Assembly (NCBI GenBank): GCA_963712835.1
Contig: CAVQJJ010000006.1
Location: 372,001-436,000 of the forward strand
Direction: 5' to 3'
Length of the DNA stretch: 64,000 bases
Source of the DNA: DATARH01 sp963712835
GTDB taxonomy: Bacteria > Pseudomonadota > Alphaproteobacteria > ATCC43930 > CGMCC-115725
Below are positions 9,416 through 18,482 of the stretch, piece after piece. Both the position numbers and the translations under genes were made by a program. Each line of letters begins with the position of its first letter. Within the stretch, counting starts at the first letter, position 1. The notes under the pieces were generated by a model. The model was not told the DNA's origin. It did no database searches and worked only from the letters and a program-made list of their open reading frames with translations.

Positions 9416-10756
9416 TCAGGGCGCGTGGCCGTTCATGTGATGCGGCGCGCCGGCGGGGCCGTGGGGGCTCGGTGCGGGCAGATGCGCCGCAGCCGGGTGG
9501 GCGTGGGCCAGATGGGCGGAATGCGCCGGATGGGAAGGGGCCGGCAGGCGCATCGTGCCGGCGCGCTGCGTCAGCGTCACCGACGGCGCCTTGAGATCGC
9601 GTCCGGTCGCCAGCGAATACTGGTCGATGACGGTCTCGGCATTGGTCGCGATCGTCGAGGGTGGCGTGTAGAGGGGCGCGACATTGCCTGCGTCGTTGAG
9701 CAGGCCCGTCTCGATCTGCTGCATCAGCGACGAGAACGGGCTCGCCAGGTCGAACAGCGGCTTGGCCTTCGGGTGGATCGACATGCCGACGCGCTCCGCG
9801 ATCTTCTGCAACCGTTGTTCGGGGCTCGACGCGCTGGCGTTGAGCGCCAGCACGATCGCCGAATCGTACATGACCGCGAGATGCAGCCAGGACATCACCG
9901 ACACCGCGCGAAAGGCCTCGCGCGTCAGGTTCCCGTTGAGTTGCCGGGTTGCCATCATGTCGAAGAGGCGGCGTGCCGCGGTTGCGATCGCCTCGTTGTC
10001 GGTGCCGTTGACGCCGCTGATGTTCTTTGCGTTTTCGATGCCTTTCCAGACTTCGCTGGCCAACGCCTCGAACGTCGGAATGAAATCGCGGTTCGCGGCA
10101 TCGGGCCGCACATAGGGATGGTGGGGCGCTAGCTCCCCGGCGTGCGACAAGTCGATTCCGAACATCCAGTAGTACAACGTCATGCGGTTGGCGATCTCGT
10201 CGTGCCGTTGCCGGCTCGACGTCGTCCAGACCATTGTCGGCAGACCGTCGCTGAACAACAGATATTCCGTGTTACGCAGGAATTGTTGGGCGGCGAAACT
10301 GGGTGAGGGCAACTGCTCGGTGAATATGTAGGTCTCGAGGACCTTGCTGAAGACGTCGAATATTTTCGTGTTTTCAACTAGATATGCGTATATCAGATGG
10401 TCAAAATTCGCGGTCCCTGGCGTGACGATGCCGGGCTGCGCGGCGGGAAGCTGGAATGCCTCACCCGAGGGTAGGAACAGCGAGCCGGTGGACGACCCTC
10501 CGTTCGTGTTGGGGAGCTGCGTGATCGGATCGTAACCGAGGATATAGCTCGGATCGTTGAGCAATGCGTCGGTAGCATTCGCGGGCCAGGCGACGAACGG
10601 TGTATTGGCGCCGTTCGCCTGGCTCCAAGCGTTGTACCGATTGCGCCAAAACGTCTCGGCGAGCGCCGATATCTGCAGCGGGTGGTACAGAAACAGACTG
10701 TCCGCGTTGCTGCGTACCTGCGCGGGCGTAGGGGCCATAACCAGTTGAAGGAACAT
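9416..10756 (-). CDS. Protein of unknown function with His/Pro/Ala-rich tail
   Basis: The protein has 446 residues and I recognise no family. The first ~390 residues look globular and mainly helical, with many aromatic residues (for example MTLYYWMFGIDLSH and VMSWLHLAVMYDSA). The last ~50 residues are low complexity, rich in His, Pro and Ala, with repeated AH and HP pairs, and could bind metal or act as a flexible tail. There is no signal peptide or clear membrane segment. The gene sits 27 bases from the small upstream gene and 56 bases from the muramidase fusion on the same strand, so it is probably co-transcribed with them. Confidence 0.7.
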   Translation of the reverse strand: MFLQLVMAPTPAQVRSNADSLFLYHPLQISALAETFWRNRYNAWSQANGANTPFVAWPANATDALLNDPSYILGYDPITQLPNTNGGSSTGSLFLPSGEAFQLPAAQPGIVTPGTANFDHLIYAYLVENTKIFDVFSKVLETYIFTEQLPSPSFAAQQFLRNTEYLLFSDGLPTMVWTTSSRQRHDEIANRMTLYYWMFGIDLSHAGELAPHHPYVRPDAANRDFIPTFEALASEVWKGIENAKNISGVNGTDNEAIATAARRLFDMMATRQLNGNLTREAFRAVSVMSWLHLAVMYDSAIVLALNASASSPEQRLQKIAERVGMSIHPKAKPLFDLASPFSSLMQQIETGLLNDAGNVAPLYTPPSTIATNAETVIDQYSLATGRDLKAPSVTLTQRAGTMRLPAPSHPAHSAHLAHAHPAAAHLPAPSPHGPAGAPHHMNGHAP

Positions 10757-10783
10757 TGTCGGTCTCCTCGGTGCGCCGGTGCG

Positions 10784-11152
10784 TTAGCTCGAAGTGGCTA
10801 CCGGTGACGGATAAAGCGGCCGGCTGAAATTGCTGCCCAACTCGAGTTGGACTTGCGGCCCCTGGAGGCTGAGATGCAGCCGCAGCAGGTTCGCCAGCAC
10901 GCCCTGTTGCTGAGCGCCGAGCGAGGCAAGCTGGTTCACCTGGCTGGCGACGATACCCGGGATCTGCGAAGCCCAGCTCGGCGGCGCCGGTTGCGCCGGC
11001 GCTGCCATTCCCGTTCCCGGCGCCAGATCGCCGGCTTGGATGACCTCGCGCACGATCTCCACGGCAAGTTCCGCGGCGGCCTCTTCGTCCGATGGCGGCC
11101 TGTTGGCATCCCTCTCACGGCTGGAGTGCGGCGGGTGACTCGTTTGCGCCAT
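10784..11152 (-). CDS. Small unknown protein of the five-gene operon
   Basis: The protein has 122 residues and I recognise no family. An acidic segment, DEEAAAELAVEIVREVIQAG, is followed by a Pro/Ala linker and a C-terminal part with repeated Leu and Gln (SLGAQQQGVLANLLRLHLSL), suggesting an amphipathic helix. The ATG at 11152 is chosen for the AGGAG about 7 bases upstream. An in-frame ATG at 11194 would overlap the stop of the metallopeptidase gene (ATGA) and add 14 basic residues, so it remains possible. It lies between the metallopeptidase and the 446-residue unknown. Confidence 0.6.
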   Translation of the reverse strand: MAQTSHPPHSSRERDANRPPSDEEAAAELAVEIVREVIQAGDLAPGTGMAAPAQPAPPSWASQIPGIVASQVNQLASLGAQQQGVLANLLRLHLSLQGPQVQLELGSNFSRPLYPSPVATSS

Positions 11153-11190
11153 CGACGTTCTCCTGCGCTTGGCTGGTGGTCTCGTCCGTG

Positions 11191-12480
11191 TCATGCGGCT
11201 TGCCGCGCGGTCATCTGCCCGAGCCGGATCATCCAGTCTTCCTGTTGCTGCAGGATCTGGCGACCGGCTTCGGGCTCGGTCGCGTAACGCAGCCCCGAGA
11301 GCGCCGTCAGGCGCAGACATTCGGTCCAGATCCAGTGACTGGAGTTGAATGCGGCGGCGCCGGCGTCACGTTCCATCAAGCGCAAGGCGCCCGGGGAAAC
11401 GCGCTGCGGATCAACCAGATCGGCAAGCCGATGTCGCTCGAAACAGACGAGCGGGGTCAGCAGCGCCAGGTCGACGATGCGCGGCAGCAGCGGGCGGATC
11501 GCCGCGACCAGCGAGGCTACGAGAGGCGGCGCTCTGCCGATCGGATGCAGTTCCTCCCACGCCTCGGCCAGCTCGTCCCACGGACCGATGCCGTAAAACC
11601 GACGGCACATCTCGACACCGAGCAGCACCCGCAAATAAGCGATCGGATGCACGTCGTTGGGATAGAGCCGGAAAACCTGCGCGCCGTGGCCAGAGACCAC
11701 ATCCGACAGAGCGGCGACCGCAGCAAACCCCGTATGCGCGAATGCGAAGGCGTCGGCCGCCATCTCGCTCGACCAGCTCGCCACCAGAGCGGCCGTTTCG
11801 GCTCCGGCACTTTCGAGCTGCGCCCGCAGGAGGCCGGCGAAGATGTCGTTCCAGCCGGTCAGACCGGCAACCTGATGCCCGCTTTCATGGACCAGCGCGG
11901 TCGGGCGGAACCGGTTGTGCCAGGTGATCTTGATCGCGGCGACGCGGCTCATCGAGCCATCCCATAACGGTGTGCCGATCCGCAGGATCGAGGCGCCGAT
12001 CCCCGGCTTGAAATAGGTCAGGATGGGCGGGGTTTGTCGCCGCAGCGGCTCGAGCGCGGCGACAATGGCCCGCTCGGCCATCACGTCGCAGGCGCGAAGC
12101 TGGGCTCCTACCTCGGGGTTCGCGCGCGACCGCACGGCGTCGACGTAGAAATCGACCAGCAGCTCGGTCTGTAGGTAGCGGTCGCGGAGCCGCGCCACCT
12201 GATCGGCGACCTGCTCGAGCTCGGGGCGGGTGCGTGCCGCGGCATAGGCGGCACGGACCGCCATTGCCTCCCGCTTCAACTGGTCGCGCGCCTCCTTGAG
12301 CTCACCCCGCAACGTCAACCCGACATAGTGCTCCAGAGCGGCCCAGGCCGCTGGCGTGGCATTGGCTTCGAAATCGTCGAGCCGTTCCGCCGCGCCTTCC
12401 CAATGGTCGAGCTGACGCAACACATCGCGCCGCAATCCCCGGATTGCATGGTTGTTCAGTTCGGTGCGGAAGTCGTTCAT
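11191..12480 (-). CDS. Putative gluzincin-type metallopeptidase
   Basis: The protein has 429 residues. HESGH at residues 198-202 is an HExxH zinc site, and SSEMAAD places a Glu at residue 239 in an ExxxD context, 37 residues after the second His. That is the arrangement expected of gluzincins. The N-terminal ~190 residues are helical with coiled-coil-like character (QLKREAMAVRAAYAAARTRPELEQV). No signal peptide is visible. The start ATG (12480) overlaps the stop codon of the preceding gene as ATGA, so translation is probably coupled. A protease beside a muramidase fusion suggests processing or cell-wall attack, but that is inference. Confidence 0.72.
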   Translation of the reverse strand: MNDFRTELNNHAIRGLRRDVLRQLDHWEGAAERLDDFEANATPAAWAALEHYVGLTLRGELKEARDQLKREAMAVRAAYAAARTRPELEQVADQVARLRDRYLQTELLVDFYVDAVRSRANPEVGAQLRACDVMAERAIVAALEPLRRQTPPILTYFKPGIGASILRIGTPLWDGSMSRVAAIKITWHNRFRPTALVHESGHQVAGLTGWNDIFAGLLRAQLESAGAETAALVASWSSEMAADAFAFAHTGFAAVAALSDVVSGHGAQVFRLYPNDVHPIAYLRVLLGVEMCRRFYGIGPWDELAEAWEELHPIGRAPPLVASLVAAIRPLLPRIVDLALLTPLVCFERHRLADLVDPQRVSPGALRLMERDAGAAAFNSSHWIWTECLRLTALSGLRYATEPEAGRQILQQQEDWMIRLGQMTARQAA

Positions 12481-14903
12481 CGGATCACGTGGCCCGGATG
12501 CGCGATGACCGCGAAACCCGGCGTGCCGGTCAGCCAGGCATTCCCGGGCGGCAACGGGTGACCCTGGGCAGCGGACCTCAACGCCTCGATACCGGGAATG
12601 TTGCTCATCGTGATCGTCAAGGTCAGGCCGTCGTGTTCGCTGGCCGCAATGCGGCGGAGTTCCTCCGTATTGTTGCGGAGATATTGCGCGACCTGCTGCG
12701 ACAGCCATTCGTCGATCTTGGCGCTGAGGAGGCGGCCGCTTTGCACCAGCCAAGCGGGCACCCGGCTATCGAGGTTGGGGACGCCGCCGACCACCCGTAG
12801 CGTCGGTGGCAGGTGACTCTCGACGATCGACGCCTTGAGCATGTGAGCGGTTCGATCGATCAGCGGCTTGACGAGCCGAAAGGCGGTTGCCGCATTGCGG
12901 CTCTTGGCGAACTCCGCGGCGATGTGCTGGCACAGCCGCTCGCTGAGATAGAGCCAGACGCGCATTTCGCCCTTTTGCAGATTGATCATGAGCTCGGAGT
13001 GCGCGCGCCGCGCATGCTGCCGGTGATGCAGGTGATGCCGCGCGTTGGGCGGCTCGACGTAATAGAGCCGCTGGCGCAGGTGCAGCTTGTGAGGGCCCGC
13101 GAGGTAGGCCGCCGGCGTATGCCGGGAACCGAGACCTGCATTTGGCCCGAGCAGGACGGCGGCGGCATGCGGCGTCAACGGGTGCAGATCATGCGGTCGG
13201 ATGTGTTCGGCGCGCGCGATAGCGGCCGCCTGGGTGCCCGGCAGCGCATGGTACAGCCTGACATGGGTCTTGAGGGTTCGGTCATGCGGAATGTCCATGC
13301 GGTCGCGCAGGTGATCCTTCAGCGTGCTGCCCCCAAAGCTGTGCACGAGCTCGGCGGTGCGCGGGGTGATCTCGACCGGCAGTCTCTGGCTGTATTTCGC
13401 GTAGCGCTTGCGGTGCGAATGACGCGGCAGCCGCATCCAGGTGCCGTGCGCCTCGGTGGTCTCGCGCAATTCCGGCCGGATCAGCGTGCCGGGGAAATAG
13501 GTCGCCGCAGCGTCCTCGAACGCTTCGCGCACGGCGGATTCGAGCAGCGTTTCGTTTTCGAACACATGGGCCGGCAATTCGCCGAGGCTGGTCAGGGTCT
13601 CCTCGATCGTCGCGCTGAGCGCCTCGTTGGCGATGGCCCGCGGGTCCTCCTTCGGCGCTTCGAGGCCGACAAGGTGCAGCCCGGTATCGGCGATATAGGG
13701 CGCCAGCTTGCTGGCCGGGTCGGCGCCCAGGATCGGTTTGATCAGATTGGCGAGGAGGCCGCCGACGAACTTCACGAAGCGCGGGCGCCCGATCACCGCG
13801 ATCCCGGCCTTCACCGCCGGCCATACCGCCGCGAGGGCGGGCAGGAAATGCTCGATGACCGGCTCGGCGCTCTCGCCGGGCGCGAGACGGGACAGCCCGT
13901 CAGCCAGCTCCCCGCGAGCCTGATCGAGCATCGACAGCGGCGCTTCGTAGCCGGGCGCCGGGCTTTCACCGTAACTGGAAACCAGATCGTCGGCTTCCGC
14001 TTCATCGGGGATGAACAGGAGCTGCGCTGCGTGGAGATCAAACTCGGCCTCCATCCGCGCCACGTCGGGGGCCGCTGGTATGGCCTCGGCTTCGTCGTGC
14101 TCGTCTTCATACTCGTGCGTGTCGGCGATCTCGTGAAACAGCCGGGCGGAGAGCTGCTGTGCCCACGGCTTCAAGCTCGCCGGCATCTGGTTCAGAGCGC
14201 GGCTGACGACATGGCTGAGCAGGAAGCGGGCAAGCTTCTTGAGCGGGCCGAGCAGCGGGCCGAGCGCGAGCTTGCCGGCGAGGGCGAGACCCTTGGCGGC
14301 CAGGTTGAGCGGCGCCTTGGCCACCTTAGACACGAGCTTCCCGACCTTATGAAGCAGGCCGCCGAGAAACTGGTCGGCGACGGGCGAAGCCGGTTGCGCG
14401 GACTGCATGACCTCGTCGGCGAGGCGGGCGATCTCGCCGTCGGTCAGCGCTTCCGCCTCGTAGGTTTCGAGCCGGTTGAAAAAACGATCGAGCGTCGCGT
14501 CGGTGCGCGCGGCGAGCGGCTGGAAATGCGCGTGCAGCAGGCGGTGCGCCGCGAGGTCGTGGCTTTCGCGATCGCCGTATTCGCCCGCCAGCTGTTCGGC
14601 GTGCGCTTCCACCGCCTCGTCGACAAGCTGTTCGAGCGTCTCGCGAAACGCCCCGTCCTTCAGTTCCTGGGTGATCTCGGCCAGCGCGGCCGCGGTCGCG
14701 GTCGGTACGGCGCCGGACTCGAAGGTCTCGGTGTGCAGAAACGGCGTCTCCGAGTGCCACGTCGCCGCATTGGTCTCGCCGAGGCTGGCTTCGTACATCG
14801 GCGCTATCTCGCCCTCGTACGTCGCCGCTTCCATGAAAGGCGTTTCGACGACCGGGTGATCCTGATAGCGCGGGGAGTATCGGCTCGGCTGGGTCTGCAA
14901 CAT
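12477..14903 (-). CDS. Large unknown protein with N-terminal ETPF repeats
   Basis: The protein has 808 residues, starting at the ATG at 14903 behind GAGAGGGG. Near the N terminus the motif ETPF occurs twice (VVETPFMEAA and SETPFLHTETF), embedded in acidic, probably disordered sequence. Residues of about 190-290 are amphipathic and Leu/Ala/Lys-rich (LLHKVGKLVSKVAKAPLNLA, LARFLLSHVVSRALN). A second hydrophobic stretch, AAVWPAVKAGIAVIGRPRFV, follows further on. The rest has Arg/His-rich segments and a block of predicted helices. I do not recognise a family. It is the first gene of the five-gene run, so it may be a structural, carrier or pore-forming partner for the enzymes encoded downstream. 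That is only inference from position and composition. Confidence 0.7.
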   Translation of the reverse strand: MLQTQPSRYSPRYQDHPVVETPFMEAATYEGEIAPMYEASLGETNAATWHSETPFLHTETFESGAVPTATAAALAEITQELKDGAFRETLEQLVDEAVEAHAEQLAGEYGDRESHDLAAHRLLHAHFQPLAARTDATLDRFFNRLETYEAEALTDGEIARLADEVMQSAQPASPVADQFLGGLLHKVGKLVSKVAKAPLNLAAKGLALAGKLALGPLLGPLKKLARFLLSHVVSRALNQMPASLKPWAQQLSARLFHEIADTHEYEDEHDEAEAIPAAPDVARMEAEFDLHAAQLLFIPDEAEADDLVSSYGESPAPGYEAPLSMLDQARGELADGLSRLAPGESAEPVIEHFLPALAAVWPAVKAGIAVIGRPRFVKFVGGLLANLIKPILGADPASKLAPYIADTGLHLVGLEAPKEDPRAIANEALSATIEETLTSLGELPAHVFENETLLESAVREAFEDAAATYFPGTLIRPELRETTEAHGTWMRLPRHSHRKRYAKYSQRLPVEITPRTAELVHSFGGSTLKDHLRDRMDIPHDRTLKTHVRLYHALPGTQAAAIARAEHIRPHDLHPLTPHAAAVLLGPNAGLGSRHTPAAYLAGPHKLHLRQRLYYVEPPNARHHLHHRQHARRAHSELMINLQKGEMRVWLYLSERLCQHIAAEFAKSRNAATAFRLVKPLIDRTAHMLKASIVESHLPPTLRVVGGVPNLDSRVPAWLVQSGRLLSAKIDEWLSQQVAQYLRNNTEELRRIAASEHDGLTLTITMSNIPGIEALRSAAQGHPLPPGNAWLTGTPGFAVIAHPGHVIR

Positions 14904-15297
14904 GTCCGCCCCTCTCAGTGCGCGTTGGCACGGGCATTCGTGCCGAGCACGGCCGCCGGACGCCGCGGCGCGTTTGCTCCGAGTGCAGTTAAAATGGACC
15001 TTGCGGCGACAGCTAGACGCCGGAGGATGCAACTGGGATGGAGGGGATATCGATTAGTCTAAATCGAAAGAATTATATCCCAAGTTGGCTTGCAAACCGC
15101 GGAATGATTGACTCAAGATCGCCCCATGCGTCCGGTATAGCCCTCGCCTTGTAAGCCTTCTCCATGCCCTGCATCGGGCACCTATCGATCTTACAACCGA
15201 CCGGACGTAACGCGCGTGCTGTCACGTTGGCCCTCCGGCGCTGCGTTCGCGCAAGACCCGGCCGGCCCCTAGGACCCCTCGTCTCGGGGAGGCTAGT
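14904..15297. other. Divergent regulatory region
   Basis: There is no convincing gene here. The region separates the five-gene minus-strand operon from the LuxR-type regulator on the plus strand. It is locally AT-rich at 15050-15090 and should hold promoters for both directions. Confidence 0.5.
15072..15077 (-). promoter_or_regulatory. Candidate -10 box for the five-gene operon
   Basis: On the minus strand this reads TATAAT, a perfect -10 hexamer in otherwise GC-rich DNA about 170 bases upstream of the first operon gene. No good -35 hexamer is present at 16-18 bases, so it may depend on an activator. Confidence 0.3.
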
Positions 15298-16005
15298 ATG
15301 AGGAACGGGCGGTTAATAAACGAGCGGAGCACAGTCCCGGCCTCTGCACCGGGCGCGATCTCAGTTTTGATCCTGTCGGAAATCCGGTTCCTGCGAGAGG
15401 GTTTGGCCGAAGCGCTTAAGGACGACCCTCAGGTGTCGATCTCCGGGCTTTGCGCCGATCTCGACGACGCCGTGGAGCTGTCGGGCGATCTCGAGCCCAG
15501 CATCGTCCTGGTCGACGCAGCGGTCCCCAGGGGGACTGGCGCCGTCCGACGTCTGCGCTCCGCGGCGCCGGACACCAAGGTTGTGGTATTTGCTGTAACC
15601 GAGTCCGAAGAGAACATCATCGCCTGGGCGGAGGCTGGTGCGGCCGGCTATATTCCTCGCTCGGCCGCCCTGCGCGACCTCATTCGGCTGCTTCTGGCCA
15701 TTTTGGAGGGCGAGCAGATCTGTTCGCGGCGCGTTGCCTCTGCACTGCTGCGGCGGGTCGGCCGCGCGATCAATTCCGGCGGCGAATTGACCGACATGAG
15801 AATGGCGCCGATGCTCACAGTTCGGGAACAGGAGATCGTCCGCCTCGTCAGCGCCGGCATGAGTAACAAGGAAATCGCTCGTCACCTGAACATCGAGGTT
15901 TCCACCACCAAATCGCATGTTCATAACCTTTTGGCGAAATTGAATTTGCAACGCCGTGGCCAGGTGGCGTTCTGGCGACGCGATAATGCCGCCAACCTGT
16001 ATTGA
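15298..16005 (+). CDS. LuxR-family response regulator with atypical receiver
   Basis: The protein has 235 residues. The N-terminal ~130 resemble a receiver domain and keep the Asp of VLVDAAVPRG. The acidic pair is missing (the usual DD/DE position reads SEIRFL) and the conserved Lys is replaced by Arg (YIPRS). The C-terminal ~65 residues are a LuxR/NarL helix-turn-helix (LTVREQEIVRLVSAGMSNKE, then IARHLNIEVSTTKSHVHNLL). It probably binds DNA with a receiver that is phosphorylated poorly or not at all. A strong Shine-Dalgarno (GGGAGG, 7 bases) precedes the ATG. It is divergent from the five-gene operon and is the best local candidate to regulate it. Confidence 0.85.
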   Translation: MRNGRLINERSTVPASAPGAISVLILSEIRFLREGLAEALKDDPQVSISGLCADLDDAVELSGDLEPSIVLVDAAVPRGTGAVRRLRSAAPDTKVVVFAVTESEENIIAWAEAGAAGYIPRSAALRDLIRLLLAILEGEQICSRRVASALLRRVGRAINSGGELTDMRMAPMLTVREQEIVRLVSAGMSNKEIARHLNIEVSTTKSHVHNLLAKLNLQRRGQVAFWRRDNAANLY

Positions 16006-16044
16006 GAACTGCTCAAGACACCGCACTCTTTCCCCGGGATTTCG

Positions 16045-16458
16045 ATGGGAACGCAAATCGGCAGCGACCAAGCCAATTGGACCGAACTGAGAGGGAGGCC
16101 GTCCGTACCCGTCGTCCGCACGCTCCTCGTCGGCATATCCCCGATATTTGGTGACATCGTTCGGCAGGCTGTCGCACGGCGCGTCACGCTCGACATCGTC
16201 GACGAGGTCGAAAGCTGTGCAATTGCGATAGCGACACAGCGCCAACAACGGGTAACTCCAGAACTGATTCTCGTCTCCTTGCACTGTGAGGAGCTCGATC
16301 GTGATTTCGGCCCCGCCTTGCTGAAACGCTTCCCGAGCGCCAAGGTCATCGTTTTTTCGAGCGACAAACGACACGCCTATTTTTATCAAATGCGCCCGGT
16401 GCGGATCGCCCTGATCGATCTGTCGCCCGATGCGCTGATTAAGGTTATCTGCCGCTAG
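16045..16458 (+). CDS. Stand-alone pseudo-receiver domain protein
   Basis: The protein has 137 residues and no output domain. The pattern of hydrophobic strands (VRTLLVGISPIFGDIV, LILVSLHCEELD, KVIVFSSDK) follows a CheY-like fold. The phospho-acceptor position reads Ser (LILVSLH), and neither the acidic pair nor the signal Lys is obvious. It lies 39 bases after the LuxR-type regulator on the same strand, so it may be a partner or antagonist of it. The assignment rests on fold pattern only. Confidence 0.55.
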   Translation: MGTQIGSDQANWTELRGRPSVPVVRTLLVGISPIFGDIVRQAVARRVTLDIVDEVESCAIAIATQRQQRVTPELILVSLHCEELDRDFGPALLKRFPSAKVIVFSSDKRHAYFYQMRPVRIALIDLSPDALIKVICR

Positions 16459-16714
16459 CCAGACCATCCCCCGGTCGATGGTTTTAGGCATAGAAGGCCC
16501 ATCGCAAGCCATCTACTCCGACAAACACTCAGAGCGCCGCTGCTGAATCGACAAGCGACTATAGGATCTTTCCTAAAGGACGATCACCGCTGCATTGGTT
16601 CACTGAAGAGTTTGCTGCGGATGACTTGCTGGCGGCGAAACGACTGCTCGACGAGTGAGCCGCTGGCCCAGCTTGACCTCGCTGCGGCAATGCGGTGGAG
16701 GCGTGGAGAAGCGG

Positions 16715-17530
16715 TCAGTCCTTGACCCCGCCCGCGGTCAGCCCGCTCACCAGATAGCGGCGCATCAGCGCGGTGAACAGCAGCACCGGCATCATCACCG
16801 AGACACCGCCGGCAGCGATCTTGCCCCATTCGAACCCGGCATACTGCATGAAGTTGACGATCGCTACCGGCGCCGTCATCGCCTGGGTACGGGTTAGGAT
16901 CAGGGCGAAGAAGAAGTCGTTCCACGACAGGACGAAGCACAGGATCGCAATTGCCCCCAGCCCCGGCACGGCAAGCGGCAAGGTGACGCGTAGGAAGGCG
17001 CTCCACAGCCCGGCACCGTCGATCCAGGCCGCCTCTTCCAGGCTGCGCGGCACCGCGTCGAAGAAGCCCTTCATCATCCAGATCACCAGGGCGAGATTGA
17101 AGGTGACGTAGATGAGCGCGAGCCCGGTCACCGTGTCCATCAGGCCGGCCCAGGTGTACGCGAGGAAGAACGGGATCGTGAAGGCGATCGGCGGCGCCAT
17201 GCGGGTGACCAGGATCCACATCGCCATTTGATGCCGCCCACGGAACCGCCAGCGCGCCATCACATAGGCCGCCGGCACCCCGATCAGCAGCGAGAACACG
17301 GTTGAGCTGGCGCTCGCCGCGACGCTGTGGCCGAACGAGCCGGTGAACTCCTCCGTCCAGGCCTTGACATAGTTTTGCAGGGTCGGCCGGAAGATCAGGC
17401 TCGTCGACAGGATGTCGCTTTCGTGCCGGAACGACATCAGGACTAGCCACAAGGCTGGCGAAAGCACCAGGGCGAGGAGGCACAGCGCGAGCGCGTTACG
17501 CGTCCAGGACCCGAGCCTGCGCCTATTCAT
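16715..17530 (-). CDS. ABC sugar-type transporter permease (MalG-like)
   Basis: The protein has 271 residues with about six membrane segments. It carries the EAA loop EEAAWIDGAGLWSAFLRVTL ending in LP, which contacts the ATPase in carbohydrate-type importers. The start ATG at 17530 overlaps the stop of the upstream permease, as is usual for MalF/MalG pairs. No ATPase or solute-binding protein gene lies nearby. The upstream permease appears truncated, so the system is probably non-functional or relies on distant subunits. Confidence 0.85.
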   Translation of the reverse strand: MNRRRLGSWTRNALALCLLALVLSPALWLVLMSFRHESDILSTSLIFRPTLQNYVKAWTEEFTGSFGHSVAASASSTVFSLLIGVPAAYVMARWRFRGRHQMAMWILVTRMAPPIAFTIPFFLAYTWAGLMDTVTGLALIYVTFNLALVIWMMKGFFDAVPRSLEEAAWIDGAGLWSAFLRVTLPLAVPGLGAIAILCFVLSWNDFFFALILTRTQAMTAPVAIVNFMQYAGFEWGKIAAGGVSVMMPVLLFTALMRRYLVSGLTAGGVKD

Positions 17531-18482
17531 CGAACGCCATTCCACCGCCAGTGCGATTGATCAGCAGACTGAGGAGGAAAACGCCGGCGATCAGGAGAAC
17601 TGCGATCGCGCTGCCGTAGCCCCAGTAGGCGAAGTTGAAGGTCTGCACAAACCCGTAATAATTGGTGACCTCGGTCGCCCCGCCGGGCCCCCCATCGGTC
17701 AACAGGTAGATCAGCGGAAACGCCTTGATGCTGTCGATCAGGCGGAACAGCACCACGACCACCAACGTGCCGCGAATGTAGGGCAGCCTGACATGCCACA
17801 ACAACTGCACCGGACCGGCGCCATCGAGTTGCGCCGCCTCCTGCTGGTCCTTCGGCACCATCTGCAGCGCCGCAAGCGTCATCAGCATCGTGAACGGAAA
17901 CCATTCCCAGGTTTGCGCCGCGGCGATGGCCCAGATCGCGGTGTGGGGGTTGGTCAGCAGCGAATGGAACGGCAACCCGAGCGTCACCGCCACCCGGTTC
18001 AGCGGACTGACCGCCGGGATGTAGATGATTTTCCAGATGATCGCGACGACGATCGGCGGCAGCACCATCGGGACGAGAAACCCGGTGCGCAGGGTTTGCA
18101 GCAGCCTAGAGGGCTTGTCGAGCAGCAGCGCCACGCCGAGCCCTACCACCACCTGCAGCACCACCGAGATCGTCGACAGTTCTATCTGCACCAGCACCGA
18201 TTGGACGAATTCGGGTGTCGTGATCCAGCGTCGACTTCGCGCCGAAAACGGACCTTCTTCGGGCCATCCGCGCGCGGGAGCATGCGCGCACAGATCGGAC
18301 ACCTGGCTCGTAGAGAACTTGCGGTTGCCGTAGTAGGGACGGTCGAGCCGCGCGCCCGCCGGCACCAACTCTGGCGGGTATGGGCTCGCGGCTTCGATCG
18401 CGCGAGCGCGGTGGCTGCGGTTGTCGCCCGAGGCATGCCTACGAGGCTGTGGCGAGTCAGTGATGCAGGAGTATGTGCCCAC
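17523..18482 (-). pseudogene. ABC sugar-type transporter permease (MalF-like), N-terminally truncated
   Basis: From about 18220 leftward the frame matches MalF/UgpA-type permeases. It has membrane helices starting at SVVLQVVVGLGVALLLDK and the EAA loop EAAQLDGAGPVQLLWHVRLP. The first ~75 codons do not look like a permease: they are Arg/Pro/Ala-rich and lack the first membrane helix that normally opens this family, and the only start is a GTG with no good ribosome site. The 5' end was probably lost by deletion, together with the substrate-binding protein and ATPase genes that usually accompany the pair. Confidence 0.65.

Noticed and set aside
12480..12753. An N-terminal extension of the metallopeptidase to 12753
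   Set aside because: It would overlap 270 bases of the upstream gene. The ATG at 12480 is coupled to the upstream stop and starts credible protein sequence.
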